Positions 18,671-25,642 of a DNA stretch of 50,759 nt are shown one piece after another. Each line of letters opens with the position of its first letter. The first letter of the stretch is position 1. The stretch comes from Acidobacteriota bacterium (lineage in GTDB: Bacteria; Acidobacteriota; Vicinamibacteria; Fen-336): contig QHVM01000025.1 in NCBI GenBank assembly GCA_003223555.1, positions 1-50,759 on the forward strand. Direction: 5' to 3'. The notes below the pieces were generated by a model, which was not told the origin of the DNA, did not search any database, and worked only from the letters and a program-made list of their open reading frames with translations. The position numbers and the translations under genes were made by a program.

Positions 18671-19674
18671 AGATCCTGCTCGCGGAGGACGCCCGCTTCG
18701 CCCGCCACCTGCTCCAGGGCGCCCTGGCCGGCTGGGGCTACGAGGTCATCCTGGCCGAGGACGGGGAGCAGGCCTGGCAGGCCCTCCAGGGGTCCGAGGC
18801 CCCCTCCATCGCCCTCCTCGACTGGGTGATGCCGGGGCTCGACGGGCTGGAGGTCTGCCGCCGGGTGCGCCAGGCGGGGCGCGAGCCGTACGTCTACATC
18901 ATCCTCCTCACCGGCCGTGATCGGCCGCAGGACGTGGTCGAGGGGCTGGCGGCGGGCGCCGACGACTACCTGAGGAAGCCGTTCGACAACCTGGAGCTGG
19001 AGGCGAGGATCCGCACCGGACGGCGCATCGTCGAGCTGCAGGTGGAGCTCATCGCCGCCCGCGAGGCGCTCCGCGAACAGGCCACCACCGATCCGTTGAC
19101 CGGCCTCGCCAACCGGCGCACGATCCTGGAGACGCTGGGCAAGGAGCTGGAGCGCTCCCGTCGGTCGGCGGCCGCGTGCTCGATGATCTTCCTCGACTTC
19201 GACCACTTCAAGCAGATCAACGACACGTACGGCCACGCGGGCGGGGACTCCGTCCTCCGCCAGGCCGCGGCCGCGATGCGGGCCATCCTCCGTCCCTACG
19301 ACCTGCTGGGCCGATATGGAGGAGAGGAGTTCGTGGCCGTGCTGCCGGGGTGCGACGCGGCGGGCGCGCGGGCGGCGGCGGAAAGGCTCCGGGAACGCAT
19401 CGCGGCGACCGCCATCCCGGTCGGCAAGACCAGCCTGCGCGTCACCTGCAGCGTGGGCGTGGCGGTCGCCGACGCGAGGACCGGCTGGGAGCGTGACGGA
19501 GTCCTCAGCGCGGCCGACGCTGCGTTGTACCGGGCGAAGCGGGCCGGGCGCGACCGCGTCGTCGTGGCCGGGGCGGACGAGCCTGCCGCCCCCGGCCCGG
19601 CCGCCGACGCGGAACCTCCCCGGCCGACTTCCGCGCCGCGGCGTCCGGCCTCCCGGCGGCGGCCCGCCCGATGA
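18667..19674 (+). CDS. Response-regulator diguanylate cyclase (REC-GGDEF)
   Basis: A 335-residue protein with TTG start at 18667 inside the stop of the upstream kinase (TTGA), so coupled to it. The receiver domain (1-120) has phospho-acceptor Asp52 in LLDWVMPGLDG and the KPF lysine. A linker helix leads to a GGDEF domain (about 140-300) with DPLTGLANRR, FLDFDHFKQINDTYGH and an active-site GGEEF at 218-222. An allosteric I-site RPYD (209-212) lies exactly five residues before it, so it should be an active, product-inhibited c-di-GMP synthase. The C-terminal 35 residues are a Pro/Arg-rich tail. The neighbouring kinase is the obvious phosphodonor candidate. Confidence 0.92.
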   Translation: MKILLAEDARFARHLLQGALAGWGYEVILAEDGEQAWQALQGSEAPSIALLDWVMPGLDGLEVCRRVRQAGREPYVYIILLTGRDRPQDVVEGLAAGADDYLRKPFDNLELEARIRTGRRIVELQVELIAAREALREQATTDPLTGLANRRTILETLGKELERSRRSAAACSMIFLDFDHFKQINDTYGHAGGDSVLRQAAAAMRAILRPYDLLGRYGGEEFVAVLPGCDAAGARAAAERLRERIAATAIPVGKTSLRVTCSVGVAVADARTGWERDGVLSAADAALYRAKRAGRDRVVVAGADEPAAPGPAADAEPPRPTSAPRRPASRRRPAR

Positions 19675-20546
19675 CGGAAGCGCCCAGCTATCGTCCGCTC
19701 CTCGACTCGGTCGCCCTGCGTCTGCGGCTCGACGAAGAGGTGGCCCGGGTGCGCCGTGCCGGCGGGTTCCTCTCCCTGGCCGCCATCCGCGTCGAGCCGG
19801 GCCCGAAGGCCCCTCCCGCTGCGGAGAGCCGGCTCTCACGAGTGGCCCGGCGCCTTCGCAGCTCCATCCGCCTCCATGACGTGATCGCGGCCCGCGGATC
19901 CAGCCTCCTGCTGCTCATGCCCGAGACGACCGGCCGGGAGGGCGTCCGGGCCGCGGAGCGCCTGCTGGCGCTCGTCCGCCAGGTCGACTCGCAAGAGGGA
20001 AGCGAGCCGCCCCGGCGGGACTCGGCCGGGGTGGCCGCGGTCTACGGCGAGGTGGAAGGCGGCGGAGCGGCGCTGCTCGCGGCCGCCGAGGAGGCACTGC
20101 TCCAGGCGGCGCCCGGGCAAGTGGTCCGCAGCCGCACGCTGGAGGGCCGGCCGCGGGTCCTGGTCGTGGATGACGACCCTGCGTTCGCGCGGGCCCTGTC
20201 CGATGCGATCTCGGAGCGCGAGTGGGAAGCGCACCCGTGCAGCGACGTGGCAGATGCCCGGCAGCGATCGCGGGACCGGACCTACAGTGGCTTCTTCATC
20301 GACCTCGTGCTGCCCGGCACCTCCGGCGTCGACATCCTCCGCGAGGCCGTGGCCGGCCAGCCGCGCCGGCCCGCCATCCTCATGAGCGGCCTCGACGCCG
20401 ACCACGGGACGATCGTGCACGCCCTGAGCCTGGGCCCGGTGATGTTCGTGCAGAAGCCGATATCCCCGGCGGACCTGGACGCCGCGCTGCAGATGCTCCG
20501 CGAGCTGGTCCCGGGCATGACGCGCCGCGCTCGCGGCGCGCCCTGA
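19671..20546 (+). CDS. Degenerate GGDEF-like domain fused to a receiver
   Basis: A 291-residue protein whose ATG overlaps the stop of the cyclase gene (ATGA). The first 150 residues follow the GGDEF fold pattern (SLAAIRVEPG, RLRSSIRLHDVIAARG, LLMPETTGREGVRAAERL), but the active loop reads ARGSSLLLLMPE where an enzyme has RxGGDEF, and no I-site is present. So it should not make c-di-GMP and may bind nucleotide or the neighbouring cyclase. The second half (about 158-285) is a receiver with VLVVDDDPAF, acceptor Asp211 in FFIDLVLPGTSG and the QKP lysine motif. It is the third gene of the kinase-cyclase operon. Confidence 0.85.
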   Translation: MTEAPSYRPLLDSVALRLRLDEEVARVRRAGGFLSLAAIRVEPGPKAPPAAESRLSRVARRLRSSIRLHDVIAARGSSLLLLMPETTGREGVRAAERLLALVRQVDSQEGSEPPRRDSAGVAAVYGEVEGGGAALLAAAEEALLQAAPGQVVRSRTLEGRPRVLVVDDDPAFARALSDAISEREWEAHPCSDVADARQRSRDRTYSGFFIDLVLPGTSGVDILREAVAGQPRRPAILMSGLDADHGTIVHALSLGPVMFVQKPISPADLDAALQMLRELVPGMTRRARGAP

Positions 20547-20571
20547 CTCCGAGGGCGCCGGACTCAGGGCG

Positions 20572-20587
20572 CGGCCCGGCCCTTGCA
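20572..20587 (+). promoter_or_regulatory. Possible sigma-54-type promoter upstream of the winged-helix-FHA gene
   Basis: CGGCCCGGCCCTTGCA has the GG-N10-GC spacing (20573-20574 and 20585-20586) and a full TTGCA, but the -24 half is only GGC. It is the weakest of the set. The predicted start near 20598 would give a 48-nt leader. Confidence 0.35.
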
Positions 20588-20645
20588 TCGACGGCCGAGC
20601 CCGCGGTGGTGTCCCGGGTGGACGCTGGCGCGATAATGCGAGCCG

Positions 20646-21293
20646 GTGGCGGTCCGCTTCGGGGCGTGCGTGCTCGACGCCGAGGCGCGGGAGCTGAGGC
20701 GAGGGGGGGTGCCCGTCCACCTCTCGCCGAAGGCCTTCGAGCTGCTCCTGGCGCTCGTCGGCAACCGCCCGCGGCCGCTGTCCAAGGCCGACCTGCATGG
20801 GCGGCTGTGGCCTTCGACGTTCGTCCACGAGGCGAACCTGCCCAACCTCGTCGCCGAGGTGCGGGCCGCCATCGGGGACGACGCGCGGCGGCCGCGGTTC
20901 GTGCGCACCGTCCACAGCTTCGGCTACGCGTTCGCCGGCCCCGCCGCGGAGGGGGAGCCGGCCCCGGCCAGCGACGCGCCCCATCCCTACGTCTACCGGC
21001 TGGTGGGCGATGCGGGCGCGGCCACCCTCGTCGAGGGCGAGCATCTGCTGGGGCGGCACCCCGATTCCGTCGTCGAGCTGCGCTCGGCCAGCGTCTCCCG
21101 GAAGCACGCGCGTCTGCGGGTGTCGCAGGGGCAGGCGGTCATCGAGGACCTGGGGAGCCGGAACGGCACGTTCGTGAGGGGTGAGCGCCTCAAGGGTCCG
21201 GCCCGGCTGGAAGACGGGGACGAGTTCACCCTGGGCTCGGTACGGCTCACCTTCCGCGTCCTGCGCGCCCCCGACTTCAGCGAGACGGCCTGA
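20646..21293 (+). CDS. Winged-helix DNA-binding domain fused to an FHA domain
   Basis: A 215-residue protein from GTG 20646. Residues 1-95 form an OmpR/CadC-type winged helix (LSPKAFELLLALV, LHGRLWPSTFV, FVRTVHSFGYAF). After a short Pro/Ala linker, residues 115-205 form a forkhead-associated domain with every core motif: LLGRHPDSVVEL, SVSRKHARLRV and DLGSRNGTFVRGERL. The FHA domain binds phosphothreonine, so this looks like a transcription factor controlled by a Ser/Thr kinase. The logic resembles mycobacterial EmbR but lacks the bacterial activation domain. No Ser/Thr kinase gene is in the window. It lies 99 bp after the kinase-cyclase operon. Confidence 0.88.
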   Translation: MAVRFGACVLDAEARELRRGGVPVHLSPKAFELLLALVGNRPRPLSKADLHGRLWPSTFVHEANLPNLVAEVRAAIGDDARRPRFVRTVHSFGYAFAGPAAEGEPAPASDAPHPYVYRLVGDAGAATLVEGEHLLGRHPDSVVELRSASVSRKHARLRVSQGQAVIEDLGSRNGTFVRGERLKGPARLEDGDEFTLGSVRLTFRVLRAPDFSETA

Positions 21294-21314
21294 GGCCGAG
21301 GGCGCCCGAAAAAC

Positions 21315-21851
21315 CTAGCGGGTCCGGGGGCTGCGATCCGGCAACGGTCCGCGGCGGCCGCCGTCCGGGTCGGTGACGGGCGTCTCGACCGCGTAGGAGA
21401 GCTCGCCGCTCACGGTGATCGACTCCACGCCCGGCCCCTCGTTCCGCAGCCAGAGCCGGTAGCCGCCGGCGGTCCCGGCGTAGTTGACCTCACCTTCCCG
21501 GTCGAGCTTGCCCCGGCTGGCGCCGCCTAGCCCCCGGGCCTGGCAGTCCTCGCCGGCATGGCGGTAGTCAGCGCAACCCGCGCTCGTGAGCACGGCAATG
21601 ACCGAGTTGTTGTCGTCGGTCCAGGCCACCCGCACGCTGAGCGTCCCGTCGTGGGGGAGGCTGAAGTCGACGAAGCGCACGCCACCCGCCTCGACGGCGT
21701 CGAACGTCTGGCTCAACACGCTCACGCGGTTGACGCCGTCCGCCCCGCCGGGTGCGGTCGGGGATCCTGCGCCGTTGCAGCCCACCAGGGCGCCTGCAGC
21801 AAGCGCGATGACGGCCAGGGGGCTCGCGATCCGAATCTTCCTATCCAGCAT
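21315..21851 (-). CDS. Putative lipoprotein, 178 residues
   Basis: ATG 21851 follows AAGGAG with an 8-nt spacer. The signal peptide LAVIALAAGALVGC ends in a lipobox, so Cys25 would be lipidated. The mature part is beta-rich (VRFVDFSLPHDGTLSVRVAW, GGYRLWLRNEGPGVESITV), reminiscent of the C-terminal pre-peptidase-like beta sandwiches of secreted proteins. It has two further Cys residues (AGCADY, EDCQA) that could pair. The tail is Pro/Arg-rich. Function is unknown. It is divergent from the secreted protein at 22051, with a 199-bp control region between them. Confidence 0.7.
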   Translation of the reverse strand: MLDRKIRIASPLAVIALAAGALVGCNGAGSPTAPGGADGVNRVSVLSQTFDAVEAGGVRFVDFSLPHDGTLSVRVAWTDDNNSVIAVLTSAGCADYRHAGEDCQARGLGGASRGKLDREGEVNYAGTAGGYRLWLRNEGPGVESITVSGELSYAVETPVTDPDGGRRGPLPDRSPRTR

Positions 21852-22009
21852 GTATGTCTCCTTCCAGCAAATGCGACCTCAGGCACTCTTCTCATGCCGC
21901 CCTTGAAGGCTCGTCTCGGGTGCCGCGCTGGCGACTGCCGGACAGGACGTCGGCGCACGGCGCTTGTTCGACCCGCGGGCCAGGACCTTGAAAAACCCTA
22001 GACTCGGGC

Positions 22010-22025
22010 TGGCATCCCCTTTGCT
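22010..22025 (+). promoter_or_regulatory. Sigma-54-type promoter upstream of the duplicated-domain secreted protein
   Basis: TGGCATCCCCTTTGCT matches TGGCA and TTGCT, with GG (22011-22012) and GC (22023-22024) exactly 10 nt apart. The predicted start point near 22036 leaves about 15 nt before ATG 22051. That is enough for the GGAGGT ribosome site. Confidence 0.55.
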
Positions 22026-22050
22026 AGTAACCCGCTGGAGGTCCTGAGCC

Positions 22051-23238
22051 ATGAAGGGAATCGTGTCCGTTCTAGCCGTCCTGACCCTGGCCGGCGTCGC
22101 GTCCGCGCAGCAGCCCCAGGTCTACACGCCCCCGGCCGCCGACCCCAGCGTGCCCACCTTCATGAATGCCGAGGTGGTGCGGGTGGATCCCTCCGGCCGG
22201 ACGATCACCTTCCGCAGCGAGAGCCGCGAGACGGTGCTGGCCGTGGAGGGGGAAGCCCTGAGCGGGCTTTCGCGGCTGCACCCGGGCGACCAGGTGATGC
22301 TGGGCTACCGGCTCGACACGCGCGACGGCCGCTCGACCCGGATCGTGACGAACGTACGCGCGGTCACGGCCAGCGCCGCCCTGCCGGTGAGCGCCGCGCG
22401 GTCGACGACCATCGAGAGCGTGCGCGTCGTGGCGCTCAACCCGTCGCGCCGGACGCTGACCGTCGATGATGGGACCGGCGCCCGGCACGTGTTGTCGGTC
22501 ACGGGGGACGCGGCGCGTGGGCTGCGGCGGTTTCACGCCGGCGACGAGGTCGTGCTGAGCTACCGGCCCGGCAAGGGCCGCACCCGCACCGTGACGCGCA
22601 TCGAAGCAGTAGGTGTCAGCGCGGGCGGGCCGGCGACCCAGGTCGGCACCGTGGTCCCGGCGGTGACGACATCGACGACGACCGCCACCACAACCACCGC
22701 GGTCGCGCCGGCAGCGGTCGTGGTGGAGCCGGCGGCCGCCGGCGGGATCCCGGTGGTCAACACGGCCTCCGGTCCGGCCGTGCTACGGACGGTGCCGAGC
22801 GTCCCCGCGCCCGCCCCCACGGTCAACATCGCCCTGCCACCCGCCACGGCGGGGACCACTCCCGAGAACGGCTCGGCAGCGGACGTGGAGGCGGTCCGGG
22901 CCCAGGGCGTACGAGACTTCCAGGCCGCCTCGTCGGTGCTGGCCCTCAAGGCGAACGAGATCGACGGCCTGTGGTTCCCCTTCAAGGACCAGTGCCTGGG
23001 CGGGACGACCCCCGCCGGGGCGACGTCGGCGACCGGGCGGGAGTGGTTCCTCCTGATGGCGCCGGGAAGCATCAAGCAACCCACGGACGACGCGTGCCGC
23101 CAGCGGCTGGCGGACCTGACCCGAGCCGCGGACCTGTTCGAGCAGCAGCTCGACATCGCGCGGGACGCGGCCCGCAAGGCCGACGTGCTGCCCGGCACGA
23201 TGAGAGACGTGCTCCAGCGCAACCGGCTGGACCGCTAG
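22051..23238 (+). CDS. Secreted protein with duplicated beta domain and Thr/Ala-rich linker
   Basis: A 395-residue protein with a clear signal peptide (MKGIVSVLAVLTLAGVASAQ). Two homologous beta domains follow, at about 36-108 (EVVRVDPSGRTITFRSESRE, LHPGDQVMLGYRL) and 118-190 (RVVALNPSRRTLTVDDGTG, FHAGDEVVLSYRP). They are an internal duplication of a small barrel. Residues 200-280 are a low-complexity Thr/Ala/Val/Pro linker. The C-terminal 100 residues are helical with two Cys (KDQC, DDAC) and a conserved-looking WFLLMAPGSIKQP. I do not recognise a named family. GGAGGT precedes the start. A hairpin terminator follows at 23248. Confidence 0.7.
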   Translation: MKGIVSVLAVLTLAGVASAQQPQVYTPPAADPSVPTFMNAEVVRVDPSGRTITFRSESRETVLAVEGEALSGLSRLHPGDQVMLGYRLDTRDGRSTRIVTNVRAVTASAALPVSAARSTTIESVRVVALNPSRRTLTVDDGTGARHVLSVTGDAARGLRRFHAGDEVVLSYRPGKGRTRTVTRIEAVGVSAGGPATQVGTVVPAVTTSTTTATTTTAVAPAAVVVEPAAAGGIPVVNTASGPAVLRTVPSVPAPAPTVNIALPPATAGTTPENGSAADVEAVRAQGVRDFQAASSVLALKANEIDGLWFPFKDQCLGGTTPAGATSATGREWFLLMAPGSIKQPTDDACRQRLADLTRAADLFEQQLDIARDAARKADVLPGTMRDVLQRNRLDR

Positions 23239-23247
23239 CGTCTCCCA

Positions 23248-23275
23248 CCCTGGGGGGACGCTGGTCCCCCCAGGG
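23248..23275. terminator. Perfect 12-bp hairpin between convergent genes
   Basis: CCCTGGGGGGAC, a GCTG loop, then GTCCCCCCAGGG. It lies 9 bp after the secreted-protein stop and 7 bp before the REC-KaiB stop, so it can serve both strands. There is no T run. Its G6/C6 core resembles the hairpins at 24537, 33944 and 44193. Confidence 0.6.
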
Positions 23276-23281
23276 GACGGC

Positions 23282-23974
23282 CTATTTCTTCCGGGGGACG
23301 CCGGCGTCCCTCAACCGCCGGCCGACGTGCTCTGGGTCGCTCAAGTCGCCGTTGATGCGCTCGGGGTCCGCGCCCTCGCGGCTGAGCAGGAGGGTCGGGG
23401 TGAAGCCGACGCGGTCGGCCTCGATCTTCGGCATGTCGGCGGAGACCTCGCGCACCTCGAACGACACTTGGGCGGAGTCGAACTCGGCGAGCAGCTCTTC
23501 GAGGATGCGCCGCGCCTCCAACGACGGCACGGACCCGGGGCTGACGTAGAGCAGCAGCTCGTAGTGCGACCCGGAGCGGGCGAGCGTGCTCGCCTGCCGG
23601 GCCAGCTCGACCCCACGGTGGATGTCGGCCATGAGGGCGGCGGGATCCAGCGGCTTGGTGAGGAAGGCGTCACATCCCGCCTGCCGGGCCGACTCCTTCG
23701 ACTGCTGGAAGCCGTGGCCGGTGAAGGCGATGATCCGGATGCTACGCGTCTCCGGGTCGGACTTGATCTGATGGGTCGCTTCCCAGCCGTCCAGCTCGGG
23801 CAGGGCCAGGTCCATCACGATCACGTCGGGCCGAAGCGCGCGCGCCTTCTCCACCGCCTCCCGCCCGTCGGCGGCCGTCTCGACCCTCCACCCGGCGGCG
23901 CGCAGGAAATGGGAGAACGCGTCGAGTGTGTCGGGCGTGTCGTCGACCAGGAGGACGAGCCGATCCCGTTCCAC
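23282..23974 (-). CDS. Response regulator fused to a KaiB-like thioredoxin-fold domain
   Basis: A 230-residue protein from GTG 23974. The receiver domain (1-125) starts VLLVDDTPDTLDAF and has acceptor Asp55 (VIVMDLALPELDG) and the TKP lysine (106-108). Residues 138-224 align along their length with the clock protein KaiB and the KaiB-like sensor of SasA: YELLLYVSPGSVPSLEARR, then FTPTLL (191-196) where KaiB has ATPTL, and ERINGDLSDPEHV (206-218) where KaiB has RRIIGDLSNREKV. So this is a REC-KaiB fusion. KaiB-like domains bind partners such as KaiC or kinases, and phosphorylation of the receiver could gate that. No kaiA or kaiC is in the window. It lies 20 bp after a coiled-coil gene, probably in one operon. 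Confidence 0.85.
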   Translation of the reverse strand: MERDRLVLLVDDTPDTLDAFSHFLRAAGWRVETAADGREAVEKARALRPDVIVMDLALPELDGWEATHQIKSDPETRSIRIIAFTGHGFQQSKESARQAGCDAFLTKPLDPAALMADIHRGVELARQASTLARSGSHYELLLYVSPGSVPSLEARRILEELLAEFDSAQVSFEVREVSADMPKIEADRVGFTPTLLLSREGADPERINGDLSDPEHVGRRLRDAGVPRKK

Positions 23975-23994
23975 CCTTCGAAGATAGGCGAGCG

Positions 23995-24480
23995 CTATTT
24001 CTTCCGCAACGGGGTCGCGCGGTTCGGCTTGGGAGCGGCCTTTCGCTGTTTCCGGGCGGCCCAGAAAGCCTCCAGGTCCCCCTGGCTGGCCGCGAAGGCC
24101 ATCGCGATGAGACGTGCCCGCTCCACCGGCCCGGCGTCCGGGGAAAGGGCCTTCGCCACCTGGACGGCCAGCGCCGCGAGCGGGTCGCCGCGGGCGGCGG
24201 CGGCCGCCTTGGCGCTGACCCGGAAAGGCGCCGCCAGGAGCGCCCCGGCCGCCTCCGCATCCTCGGCCAGCGCGGCGGCTCGCGCCCGCGCGAGGATCGG
24301 AGGCGCCTGCCGGGCCGCTTCCTCGCGGGCCGCCTTCTCCTTCTCCAGGGCGTCGCGGAGCGCATCGGCTTCGCGCCGGGCGCCGCGCAACTCTTCCAGC
24401 ACGCGCGGCAGCGCGTCGTTCACCAGGCGCTTGGCCTCCGCCTCCAGGGAGGCCAGATCGTGATCGCTGGGCGGCTTCAC
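23995..24480 (-). CDS. Coiled-coil hypothetical protein, 161 residues
   Basis: From GTG 24480 the protein begins KPPSDHDLASLEAEAKRLVN and forms a long heptad-rich helix to about residue 70 (LRGARREADALRDALEKEKA). An Ala-rich helical middle follows, then a basic tail (KQRKAAPKPNRATPLRKK). It is cytoplasmic, with no signal peptide. Nothing identifies a family. It is the first gene of the likely pair with the REC-KaiB protein, so it could be a partner of that regulator. That is an inference from position only. Confidence 0.6.
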   Translation of the reverse strand: MKPPSDHDLASLEAEAKRLVNDALPRVLEELRGARREADALRDALEKEKAAREEAARQAPPILARARAAALAEDAEAAGALLAAPFRVSAKAAAAARGDPLAALAVQVAKALSPDAGPVERARLIAMAFAASQGDLEAFWAARKQRKAAPKPNRATPLRKK

Positions 24481-24536
24481 GCTGGGAGTGTGGCACGAGG
24501 GCCGGCCATCGCGCGAGCCCCGTGCGGGGAAGGGGT

Positions 24537-24562
24537 CTGGGGGGACCGGACCGTCCCCCCAG
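24537..24562 (-). terminator. 10-bp hairpin downstream of the DUF6496 gene
   Basis: On the plus strand CTGGGGGGAC (24537-24546), a 6-nt loop, GTCCCCCCAG (24553-24562). On the minus strand it follows the DUF6496 stop by 9 bp. The flank AGCTGGGGGG and the following CCAGACCCC match the metK-linked repeat copy at 44191, so it looks like a reduced member of that family. Confidence 0.55.
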
Positions 24563-24571
24563 CTCGAGAAG

Positions 24572-24820
24572 CTACTTCTTGCGGCGGGAACGGCTGCCGC
24601 TCGACCCGCGCCGCGGGACCTTGCCGCCCGCCCGGCGCGCCTCCGACAGGCCGATCGCGATGGCCTGCTTCCGGTTCTTGACGGTCTTGCCCGACCGGCC
24701 CGACTTGAGCTGGCCGCGCTTCATCTCGTGCATGGCGCGCTCGACCTTCTGCGAAGCCTTCTGGCCGTACTTACGGCCGGAGCGACTGCGACTGCGACCG
24801 CCTGAATTCCTTTCAGCCAT
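24572..24820 (-). CDS. DUF6496-family small basic protein
   Basis: An 82-residue protein. ATG 24820 is chosen over the upstream in-frame codon at 24913 because AAAGGGGAG stands just before it. After a Ser/Arg-rich lead the core reads KYGQKASQKVERAMHEMKRG then LKSGRSGKTVKNRKQAIAIG and LSEARRAGGKVP. This is the DUF6496 signature, found in many soil bacteria. The protein is strongly basic and may bind nucleic acid, though its role is unknown. It has its own sigma-54-type promoter and is divergent from the hemerythrin gene, which also ends in a Ser/Arg-rich tail. Confidence 0.85.
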   Translation of the reverse strand: MAERNSGGRSRSRSGRKYGQKASQKVERAMHEMKRGQLKSGRSGKTVKNRKQAIAIGLSEARRAGGKVPRRGSSGSRSRRKK

Positions 24821-24870
24821 CTCGACTCCCCTTTCTTCGGTGCGGGGCCGATTGGCCCCCCTCAAATCGT

Positions 24871-24886
24871 TGCAAATCCCTGGCCA
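24871..24886 (-). promoter_or_regulatory. Sigma-54-type promoter for the DUF6496 gene
   Basis: On the minus strand TGGCCAGGGATTTGCA: TGGC and TTGCA match and GG-N10-GC spacing is exact. The predicted start is near 24860, some 40 nt before ATG 24820. It stands back-to-back with the site at 24908. Confidence 0.5.
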
Positions 24887-24907
24887 TGCCGCTGAGTCGC
24901 ATAACCG

Positions 24908-24923
24908 CGGCACATCGCTTGCT
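24908..24923 (+). promoter_or_regulatory. Sigma-54-type promoter for the hemerythrin gene
   Basis: CGGCACATCGCTTGCT carries GGCAC and TTGCT with GG (24909-24910) and GC (24921-24922) 10 nt apart. The predicted start near 24934 gives a leader of about 97 nt. Only 21 bp separate it from the opposing site at 24871. Confidence 0.5.
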
Positions 24924-25030
24924 TCGAAGCCGCGCGTCTGAAACGGCCATCTCGATGGAGCTTCGGGATCGGCGAATCACAAAAGCGCGGTGTCCATCCT
25001 GGCGGTGACAGGGAAGCGGGAGGGGCTGAG

Positions 25031-25642
25031 ATGAACGCGATCGAGCTGTTGAAGAAGGACCATCAGGAGGTGTCCGGACTCTTCGAGGAATACGAGGGAA
25101 CCGGGGAGGGCGCCGCGTCCAGGAAGGAAGAGCTGTTCGGGAAGATCAAGTCGGAGCTGGACGTGCATGCCGCGATCGAGGAGGAGATCTTCTATCCGGC
25201 CGCGAAGCAGGCCCCCAAGGGAGAAACGAAGGATCTCGTGCTGGAAGCCTTCGAGGAGCACAAGGAGATCAAGACGCTGCTCGGCGAGCTGGAGGCCATG
25301 GACGCCGAGGACGAGCGGTTCGACGCGAAGATGACGCTGCTGAAGGAGGACGTCGAGCATCACGTCGAGGAAGAGGAGGGCGAGCTGTTCCCGAAGGTCC
25401 AGAAGGCCCTCGGCCGCGACCGTCTCGAAGACCTCGGCCGCCAGATGGAGTCACGCCAGCAGTCCCTGGCGGGCGGGCGGGAGCAGGCAGAGGCGGCAGA
25501 AGCGGAAGAGGTGGGCGGGGGCGCGCCGTCCCCCCGGCGCCGCGTTCGCCGCGCCGCCGTGCCGCGCTCCTCGGCGCGAGCCTCCGGCCGCACGCGCTCG
25601 AGCCGGTCTCGCGGCCGCGGCCGCTCCCGCTCGCGGCGCTAG
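25031..25642 (+). CDS. Hemerythrin HHE-domain protein with a Ser/Arg-rich tail
   Basis: A 203-residue protein from ATG 25031 (GGGAGGGG upstream). Residues 1-145 form a four-helix hemerythrin bundle with the expected diiron ligands: His11 in KKDHQEV, His46 and Glu50 in DVHAAIEEE, His77 in EEHKEI, and His110/His111 in EDVEHHVEEEEGELFP. Such proteins bind O2 or sense oxygen, NO or iron. The last 42 or so residues are extremely basic and Ser/Arg-rich (SSRSRGRGRSRSRR), which is not part of the family and could bind DNA or RNA. Its stop overlaps the convergent kinase stop by 4 bp. Confidence 0.87.
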   Translation: MNAIELLKKDHQEVSGLFEEYEGTGEGAASRKEELFGKIKSELDVHAAIEEEIFYPAAKQAPKGETKDLVLEAFEEHKEIKTLLGELEAMDAEDERFDAKMTLLKEDVEHHVEEEEGELFPKVQKALGRDRLEDLGRQMESRQQSLAGGREQAEAAEAEEVGGGAPSPRRRVRRAAVPRSSARASGRTRSSRSRGRGRSRSRR

